DNA of 19,091 bases from an uncultured bacterium (GTDB lineage: Bacteria > Patescibacteriota > Minisyncoccia > Phycocordibacterales > CAIZIN01). Shown here in pieces: positions 14,174-19,091 of the stretch (position 1 is its first letter; each line of letters begins with the position of its first letter). The notes beneath the pieces were generated by a model. That model saw only the letters and a list, made by a program, of their open reading frames with translations. It had not been told where the DNA came from and made no database searches. The stretch spans positions 1 through 19,091 of the forward strand of contig CAIZIN010000012.1 in NCBI GenBank assembly GCA_903933085.1. Reading direction: 5' to 3'. Both the position numbers and the translations under genes were made by a program.

Positions 14174-14228
14174 TTTCGTCACAGCACTAAACTGCTGAAG
14201 CTTTTGGCACTTTTGTGCTGTGACGAAA
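14174..14228 (+). promoter_or_regulatory. Long hairpin in the 5' leader
   Basis: TTTCGTCACAGCAC (14174-14187) pairs perfectly with GTGCTGTGACGAAA (14215-14228) around a 27-nt loop that has a TGCTGAAGC segment. It lies 35 bases before the ATG at 14263. A 12-codon frame beginning ATGGCAAAACTCGG at 14244 overlaps the start. A regulatory leader is possible, but no known riboswitch is recognised. Confidence 0.5.
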
Positions 14229-14262
14229 CCACGTTGGTGTAGCATGGCAAAACTCGGCCGTA

Positions 14263-14790
14263 ATGAGCCACAACCAAATTGAAATCATGATTACAGCATC
14301 CGCCATATGTCTAGAATATTTAGATCGTTATCAACGTGTACTCCGGAGAATCGATGAAAGCGACCTCCCCAACAGAGAACAACTTCTTGACGAAGAAATG
14401 GAGTCTGGAATGTATCGTTTCATTGAACTTTCACAAATTTGTGACGAACTCAAAAACTCTGTAAGTGATAGTTTTTCAAGATATGAGGCAAGTCGCGAAA
14501 GTATTCGGAACATGATATCACCTCCATGCATGGGCATAGTATCGCTTCCAGATATGAGCCAGACCGAAGTAATCCTACGAGCGATCCTAGACGTAGACTT
14601 TGCATCAAGGCTAAAGCACGAATTTCAGTCTTCGAACAACCTGCTTGGATCACTCCGACGGGCAGAAAAAAAACTCGAAGAACAGAAACAGTTATTTCTG
14701 GAAGAACTAAACGCTTCAGGAGGACGAGAGATGGTTGATTCATTGATTCTCGCACGATGGGAATCCTTGGCAAAACTCTTGAAAAAATGA
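14263..14790 (+). CDS. Hypothetical helical protein (ORFan)
   Basis: A 175-residue, strongly helical protein that begins MSHNQIEIMITASAI; ATG 14287 is an alternative start. No Shine-Dalgarno site is seen. The C-terminal half (about 115-175) contains a coiled-coil-like charged stretch (LRRAEKKLEEQKQLFLEEL). No transmembrane helix, no cysteine motif and no family that I recognise. Its stop overlaps the start of the next gene (ATGA at 14787-14790), so the two are probably translationally coupled and may act together. Codon use is more G+C rich than in the housekeeping genes around it, which fits recent acquisition but does not prove it. Confidence 0.8.
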   Translation: MSHNQIEIMITASAICLEYLDRYQRVLRRIDESDLPNREQLLDEEMESGMYRFIELSQICDELKNSVSDSFSRYEASRESIRNMISPPCMGIVSLPDMSQTEVILRAILDVDFASRLKHEFQSSNNLLGSLRRAEKKLEEQKQLFLEELNASGGREMVDSLILARWESLAKLLKK

Positions 14791-15149
14791 AACCTTCCTA
14801 CACCACCACCCTATCCCGAAAACCGCAAGGTAATAGTACGGAGCAAGTGGCTGTGTGTCGCCTAATGCACGTCGTCGCCTTGTGCTTCCAAGCTTACAAG
14901 CTGGATATTCGGTTGACGGTGTTCCCCGTCGAGTGGAAATTAAAAAAGATTTTCAATGACAAAACGCGCGAGCGGATTGTCAGAGAGGTCTCCTCCACGA
15001 CTCGAATGGTGGCTTTCATTAGCTTCCAAGACGACCACGCCTCAGTTGAGATTACGTTTTCCGAGGGGAAAAAAGCTGTCAAAAAGATTCGAGTCAGATA
15101 TGACTTCAATCAAAAGCAGTTGATATTCATCGCGGAAATAATGCTTTAA
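14787..15149 (+). CDS. Hypothetical small basic protein (ORFan), coupled to the gene before it
   Basis: ATG 14787 overlaps the TGA of the preceding gene by the classic ATGA arrangement and gives 120 residues starting MKPSYTTTLSRK. The frame opens earlier (14757), but that start would overlap by 34 bases and is less likely. The protein is basic (several KK and RKP clusters) with an alpha/beta pattern ending in two beta strands (KKIRVRYDF, QLIFIAEIML). No known motif. The gene is closed by the terminator at 15191 and forms a two-gene unit with its upstream partner. Confidence 0.75.
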   Translation: MKPSYTTTLSRKPQGNSTEQVAVCRLMHVVALCFQAYKLDIRLTVFPVEWKLKKIFNDKTRERIVREVSSTTRMVAFISFQDDHASVEITFSEGKKAVKKIRVRYDFNQKQLIFIAEIML

Positions 15150-15190
15150 AAAGCCGGTGTCGGTACGCAAACCGATAGAGTGCAAGCTCG

Positions 15191-15233
15191 AACCACCTAC
15201 CCAAGTGTTATCTTGGGAGGTGGTTTTATTTTT
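15191..15233 (+). terminator. Rho-independent terminator
   Basis: AACCACCT-A-CCCAAG (15191-15205) pairs with CTTGGG-AGGTGGTT (about 15212-15225), a 14-bp stem with one bulge, followed by TTTTATTTTT. It ends the two-gene ORFan unit. Confidence 0.9.
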
Positions 15234-15245
15234 GCCTTATTCCAA

Positions 15246-15306
15246 GGCGTTTTTTGATGCTTCATTTTCAATTTTTTGACTTTTGGGCTGTATTGTGCTA
15301 TAATTA
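15246..15306 (+). promoter_or_regulatory. Consensus promoter, twin copy 2
   Basis: TTGACT (15276-15281), 17 bases, TGC-TATAAT (15299-15304). It is nearly the same sequence as 13965-14025. A small hairpin CCGTTTT/AAAACGG (15325-15331/15336-15342) lies in the leader before the SD of the next gene. Confidence 0.85.
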
Positions 15307-15373
15307 GAGAGTAAGCACAAAACCCCGTTTTGTAAAAAACGGACAGAAAATCAACCAAAAGAAAGGAAAGAAA

Positions 15374-16015
15374 ATGGCAGCGTTAAATGAACAAAGAAAC
15401 TATTTATCCGAACTCCGCAATGGTGTTCATCCGGAGAATTATTTCATTCAACACATCTTCGATCGTATGAGCGTAGCACGATTCTCCGCCGTTGAAAAAG
15501 CTCGGGAAGGAAAAGTCAGGGAGTTTCGGCATGCTTTCATGAAGACTCCCAAAGAGGTGGTGCTCAGAGGAGGTGAAGGGATTCCGTTCAAAAGTTACAA
15601 CCGCCATACCTTGTCGGAAAGTGAATATAAAATCTGTAGGCAACTCTTTGAGACAGTGTCTCAAGAAGATGCAATCAGGTACTACGAGGTAACGGCAGAG
15701 CAATACGCACTCTGGATGGTGCCATGGACAACATTCTACTTCTACGTCGGTCGGAGCCCTCATATGTTTACACACATAACATCAATGGATTTCCCTAACG
15801 TAGAAATCGCCATGCAACAAACAGGTGACTACCCTGAGTACGAATGGGATGGTAATTCAGATCTCTGGAATGAGGATTATCGATCAACCTATGATTCAAT
15901 CGATGATGATCCGAATCTGATTTACAGAATTATGTTTGTTGGCACCGAACCCCCAAAGGACGATGAAAAACCAACGACACTGTTCTTTGAACAACATCCA
16001 AAGTTTACAACCTGA
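15374..16015 (+). CDS. Hypothetical protein (ORFan)
   Basis: A 213-residue soluble protein starting MAALNEQRNYL, with SD AAGGAA (15363-15368) five bases before the ATG. It is rich in aromatic residues in the middle (WMVPWTTFYFYVGRSPHMF) and acidic near the C-terminus (WDGNSDLWNEDY, DSIDDDPN), suggesting a compact globular fold. No transmembrane helix or catalytic motif is recognised. It is a single-gene unit with its own promoter and a good terminator. Base composition is clearly richer in G+C than uppP or the helicase, and like the unit before it this may be accessory DNA. Confidence 0.85.
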   Translation: MAALNEQRNYLSELRNGVHPENYFIQHIFDRMSVARFSAVEKAREGKVREFRHAFMKTPKEVVLRGGEGIPFKSYNRHTLSESEYKICRQLFETVSQEDAIRYYEVTAEQYALWMVPWTTFYFYVGRSPHMFTHITSMDFPNVEIAMQQTGDYPEYEWDGNSDLWNEDYRSTYDSIDDDPNLIYRIMFVGTEPPKDDEKPTTLFFEQHPKFTT

Positions 16016-16026
16016 GTCCCACCACT

Positions 16027-16063
16027 AAAGAGCCCCAACTCTTCGTGATCGGGGCTCTTTTTA
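16027..16063 (+). terminator. Rho-independent terminator
   Basis: AAAGAGCCCC (16027-16036) pairs with GGGGCTCTTT (16051-16060), followed by TTTATTTT. It closes the ORFan at 15374; the short A/T run on the other side may also help end the convergent helicase gene. Confidence 0.9.
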
Positions 16064-16082
16064 TTTTCTATTTTTTTATTCC

Positions 16083-19000
16083 TTATTTCTCTCCCAACAA
16101 CTTTTCCTCAAACTCTACAATTCCATCTAGCCCAGGAGAATAGGAACTTACATCTTCAAAATCTAGATTTTGGATTTTTTTATTTACGGCGCCGATAAGT
16201 TTTTTTAATCGTTCTACTTTTTCAATATCAATATCTAGTTCTAGATCAATTATTTTTTTGTTACCACCTGAAAATTCAGCTGAAGGTTCAACGAATTCAA
16301 GCACTCCTCTTGTTACTTTTTTGCCAGAAAATTCACGTGAGTTTTCAACCAAAAGCTTATAGAAAGAAAGCTGTCTTTCATATTCATATAATTTGATTTT
16401 TTCATACTCATCCTTACCTTTCCAATCTTTTGCTGACTTCCCTGTTTTGTAGTCATGTACTTCTATTGTATCCCTATCTAAAAATACAATCCTATCAATC
16501 TTTCCAGAAAGATGTGTATCCTCAACCAAGACGCCTTGATGTTTAAAGTTAAATTCTGCAATATCATTCTCTTTGAATGAATCCTTTTTTGCATCAAAGA
16601 AAATTTCCAGAGCTTCTACCCCTCTTTTTGATAGCTTTTCAAAATCTAGTTTTGCTAATTTTTCATATCGAAGTGCTTTCAAGAACCATGAACAAAATTC
16701 GTCTTTTGTTGGAATAGTTTTCTTTGCTTTCCTATAAGAAATTAATTCTTCTAAAGCTGAGTGAATTGCAGAACCATACGAACCGGATACTGATTTAGCC
16801 TGAGGAAAACGTAAAAGGTTTTGTTCAAGGAAGTGTTGAGGTCCGCCTTTGCCAACATTTAGAAAATTATTTAAGTGAGTTACTGAAAGTGCATAATCTT
16901 TTAATAAAGATTTAAGCAGTTTTTCTTCCCCACCAATAAACGGCGCGGTATGATACGAAAGCCAAGATGATGTAAGTACATCGCTAGTCTCTGGAGCGTC
17001 ATCGTCTGTATTTTCTATTACTTCATGATACACCTGTTTGAGAATAGCTTTCTTAAGTACTTCTTCATCATCCTCTGGAGCAAGCAGAAACCGAAGCTTC
17101 TGTGATTCACCACCCCTATCATCTTTTGAATAACCAGTAAGATATAGATGCTTCTTTGCTCGAGTGAGAGCAACAAAGAAAAGTCGAAGTTGATCATCAA
17201 CAGTATCTCCAACTGGCTCTATGGGCATATTTTGAGGGAAAGAAATCCTTTTTGGTGCACCTCGTCCAGCCCAAACATTATCCTCACAAGAAAGCACAAA
17301 AACATATTCAAATTCCAGCCCTTTGGCCTTGTGAGCAGTAAGCAAAGAAACCGCATCGGAAATCGCATTAAAAGGACTTTGGTCGTTTAAGCGTATATTA
17401 TTTTTTTCATGAAGCTCCACAAAATCTACAAGGTCTGAAATGGTAGTTGTCTCCCCTTTTTTAAATTCTCGTAAAGCCCGCACGAAAACTCTCAAACTTG
17501 ATAAGAAGGTTAAATACTCTGCTCGAGCATGTTCAAATTTTTCTTTGCTGAAATAATATTCTTTAAAGGTGCTATAAAACTTTTTATCTGTCACTGCCTC
17601 AACTTCTTCATCTTCATCTTCTGATTCGCGTGCAAGTGGTATATGCGCACCAACAAGTTCATCAAGAACTCTTTCAGCGGGCTCATGCAAAGAACGCACA
17701 CCGAGATCTATAAAAAATTCAGCAATACTTTTTATTTTTTCATCATCACTTTCGATCATTACTTCGAGCCATGACTTCTTTGGCTCAAATGTTTTTGCTA
17801 CGAGAAGTGAGATTTCCCAAATTTTTTGTCTTGGTATTCCCCAGAAAGGAAAAGATAAAATGATCGGCATAAATTCATCGGCTTCTGTTTTTCCATAAGC
17901 TCCCAAAGTTGCTAAAAATCTCGCCATTGTTATTAACTGTTCTATATGAGGCTCCTCAAATACATTTTGCTCTCTTTCATATCTAACAGAGACTTCAGCA
18001 CCTTTCATATATGGGACAAGCGATTCAAGCTCTTTATGCTTTCTGGCAATAACAGCTATATCATCAGCTTTAACCCCACTTTCAATTAATTTTGCAATTT
18101 CTCTAGAAACAAAATGATATTGGTGTAGTGCAGTAGAAAATCTTCGGTGAATAATATTTCCATGACCTAATTCAGAATTTGAGGCTACTAACACTTTCTC
18201 TATTCCCGGTAAAATGTTTTCGAGCCTTCCTTCACCTTTTCTAATTATATGAGAGGAAAGATCAAGAATATCTTGAGTCGAACGGTAATTATTTGTAAGA
18301 GTGACAACTTTCACATCTTTAAAAATCTTTGTGAAGTTTAAAATATTTGAAAGCTCAGCGCCTTGGAATTTATAGACAGCCTGATCATCATCACCCACAA
18401 CCATCACATTTGGCCGACCCTCATTTACTGAAGCGTCAGTGATAATTCTAAGTAAGCGCATTTGTGCATCATTTGTATCCTGAAATTCATCCACAAGCAT
18501 GTATTGATATTGCTCTTCGAGTTCATATCTTAGATGTGGATATTCTTTCACGGCAGTTATCACATCGAGGATCATGTCGTCGAAATCATACAAGGCCAAG
18601 CGGTGCATTTCTGAAATATATTTTTGATATATATCAGCGAGCTCAAAAAGTTTCTCTGTATTCTTAGTATCTTTATGTGCTCGCCTATCATCGTCAATTT
18701 TAATAACCCACTTTTCTTTCCACTTTGAAATAGGTTTGAGATCTTCATTTTCTCTTACATCAGAAAGTACAAGAGCTAAGCTTTGAGCAATCGCTTCATA
18801 CAAAGTACTAAAGGAAACATATTCTGGTAATTTTTCTTCATTCTTACGCAACTCACACTCATATACAAACTTTTCAATTTTTACAATAATCTCTTTGTTT
18901 ACTCTTGGTGAAAAAATCTCATCAATATTCTTATTTATAAAATCCAAAGCTTTAGCATTGGCTTCAATTATTTTTCTAAACTCATCTGGCAAAATTCCAG

Positions 19001-19091
19001 CTTTTTTCAAATTTGAAATTGAGGAGTGGATAGATGAAAGGAAAACATAACCTTGCTCAGGATGATAACTTGAAAATGGATTACTGTATGG
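16083..19091 (-). CDS. UvrD/PcrA-type superfamily 1 helicase with C-terminal RecB-type nuclease domain (5' end outside window)
   Basis: The minus-strand frame is open to the last base of the window, so the N-terminus with Walker A is missing; TTG at 19010 is not a real start. Helicase motifs seen in order: VDEFQDTN (II), VVGDDDQAVYKFQGA (III), LTNNYRS (IV), LLTAHKAKGLEFEYVFVLS (V) and LRLFFVALTRAKKHLYL (VI). The last 250 residues hold a PD-(D/E)XK nuclease: SGSYGSAIHSALEEL, LSGKIDRIVF, then EVHDYKTGK and RQLSFYKLLV. This is the RecB/AddB/Cas4 nuclease layout. The four cysteines of AddB/Cas4 iron-sulfur clusters are absent. It probably unwinds and trims DNA ends in recombinational repair; no partner subunit (AddB/RecC/RecD) is in the window. 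Clear signs of a frameshift are not seen. Confidence 0.93.
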   Translation of the reverse strand, partial: PYSNPFSSYHPEQGYVFLSSIHSSISNLKKAGILPDEFRKIIEANAKALDFINKNIDEIFSPRVNKEIIVKIEKFVYECELRKNEEKLPEYVSFSTLYEAIAQSLALVLSDVRENEDLKPISKWKEKWVIKIDDDRRAHKDTKNTEKLFELADIYQKYISEMHRLALYDFDDMILDVITAVKEYPHLRYELEEQYQYMLVDEFQDTNDAQMRLLRIITDASVNEGRPNVMVVGDDDQAVYKFQGAELSNILNFTKIFKDVKVVTLTNNYRSTQDILDLSSHIIRKGEGRLENILPGIEKVLVASNSELGHGNIIHRRFSTALHQYHFVSREIAKLIESGVKADDIAVIARKHKELESLVPYMKGAEVSVRYEREQNVFEEPHIEQLITMARFLATLGAYGKTEADEFMPIILSFPFWGIPRQKIWEISLLVAKTFEPKKSWLEVMIESDDEKIKSIAEFFIDLGVRSLHEPAERVLDELVGAHIPLARESEDEDEEVEAVTDKKFYSTFKEYYFSKEKFEHARAEYLTFLSSLRVFVRALREFKKGETTTISDLVDFVELHEKNNIRLNDQSPFNAISDAVSLLTAHKAKGLEFEYVFVLSCEDNVWAGRGAPKRISFPQNMPIEPVGDTVDDQLRLFFVALTRAKKHLYLTGYSKDDRGGESQKLRFLLAPEDDEEVLKKAILKQVYHEVIENTDDDAPETSDVLTSSWLSYHTAPFIGGEEKLLKSLLKDYALSVTHLNNFLNVGKGGPQHFLEQNLLRFPQAKSVSGSYGSAIHSALEELISYRKAKKTIPTKDEFCSWFLKALRYEKLAKLDFEKLSKRGVEALEIFFDAKKDSFKENDIAEFNFKHQGVLVEDTHLSGKIDRIVFLDRDTIEVHDYKTGKSAKDWKGKDEYEKIKLYEYERQLSFYKLLVENSREFSGKKVTRGVLEFVEPSAEFSGGNKKIIDLELDIDIEKVERLKKLIGAVNKKIQNLDFEDVSSYSPGLDGIVEFEEKLLGEK

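Noticed and set aside
14244..14282. 12-codon leader peptide ATG GCA AAA CTC GGC
   Set aside because: No SD and no run of a single amino acid codon; kept only as a remark in the leader entry.
14757..14786. Earlier start for the gene at 14787
   Set aside because: It would overlap the upstream gene by 34 bases, while the ATGA overlap at 14787 is a standard coupling signal.
15150..15190. tRNA-like GGTTCGAGC on the minus strand
   Set aside because: No acceptor, D or anticodon arm can be placed around it; the bases belong to a terminator stem.
19008..19010. TTG at 19010 as helicase start
   Set aside because: The frame continues to the window end and Walker A is missing, so the true start is outside.

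Overview
The window reads as a piece of a small, AT-rich bacterial chromosome, most likely a Candidate Phyla Radiation (Patescibacteria) member of the Parcubacteria type. That assignment is inference from general features: compact housekeeping genes mixed with ORFans, promoters so close to start codons that several mRNAs look leaderless, very few Shine-Dalgarno sites, and many hairpin repeats between genes. UGA is used as a stop and Trp is UGG, so the code is standard and not that of Gracilibacteria or Absconditabacteria.

Layout. 1-440: repeats only, including a three-hairpin element and a cloverleaf-like palindrome cluster, ending in a minus-strand terminator. 439-5200 (all minus): an ORFan with no good start codon, a three-gene MacAB/YknXYZ-like ABC exporter operon (adaptor, permease, ATPase) behind a palindromic operator, and another ORFan. 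5200-5730: hairpin-rich spacer. 5733-10326: typA/bipA, an ORFan, and the divergent pair truB (minus) and hisS (plus), whose -10 boxes overlap. 10484-11895: a DEDD-type 3'-5' exonuclease and an ORFan with a consensus promoter and strong SD. 12026-13895: uppP/bacA (minus) and a membrane-anchored DsbA-like thiol oxidoreductase (plus). 13965-16015: three ORFans in two units, each driven by a copy of almost the same consensus promoter. 16083-19091 (minus): a UvrD-type helicase with a C-terminal RecB-type nuclease domain, cut by the window end.

The genes do not form one pathway. Translation (TypA, HisS, TruB), cell-wall lipid recycling (UppP), extracytoplasmic thiol chemistry (DsbA-like), export (ABC operon) and DNA repair (exonuclease, helicase-nuclease) lie side by side, separated by terminators and repeats.

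The most unusual content is the repeat landscape. A family of short palindromes of the form GTCATCC-N-GGATGAC occurs about eight times, once inside the ABC operon and twice as the ends of a 139-bp composite inserted in frame in truB. A second family of about 77-81 bp (36-116, 8692-8768, 11099-11175) has three successive hairpins whose loops are conserved while the stems change on both sides together, which points to selection on structure. One of its copies is the core of the truB insertion.
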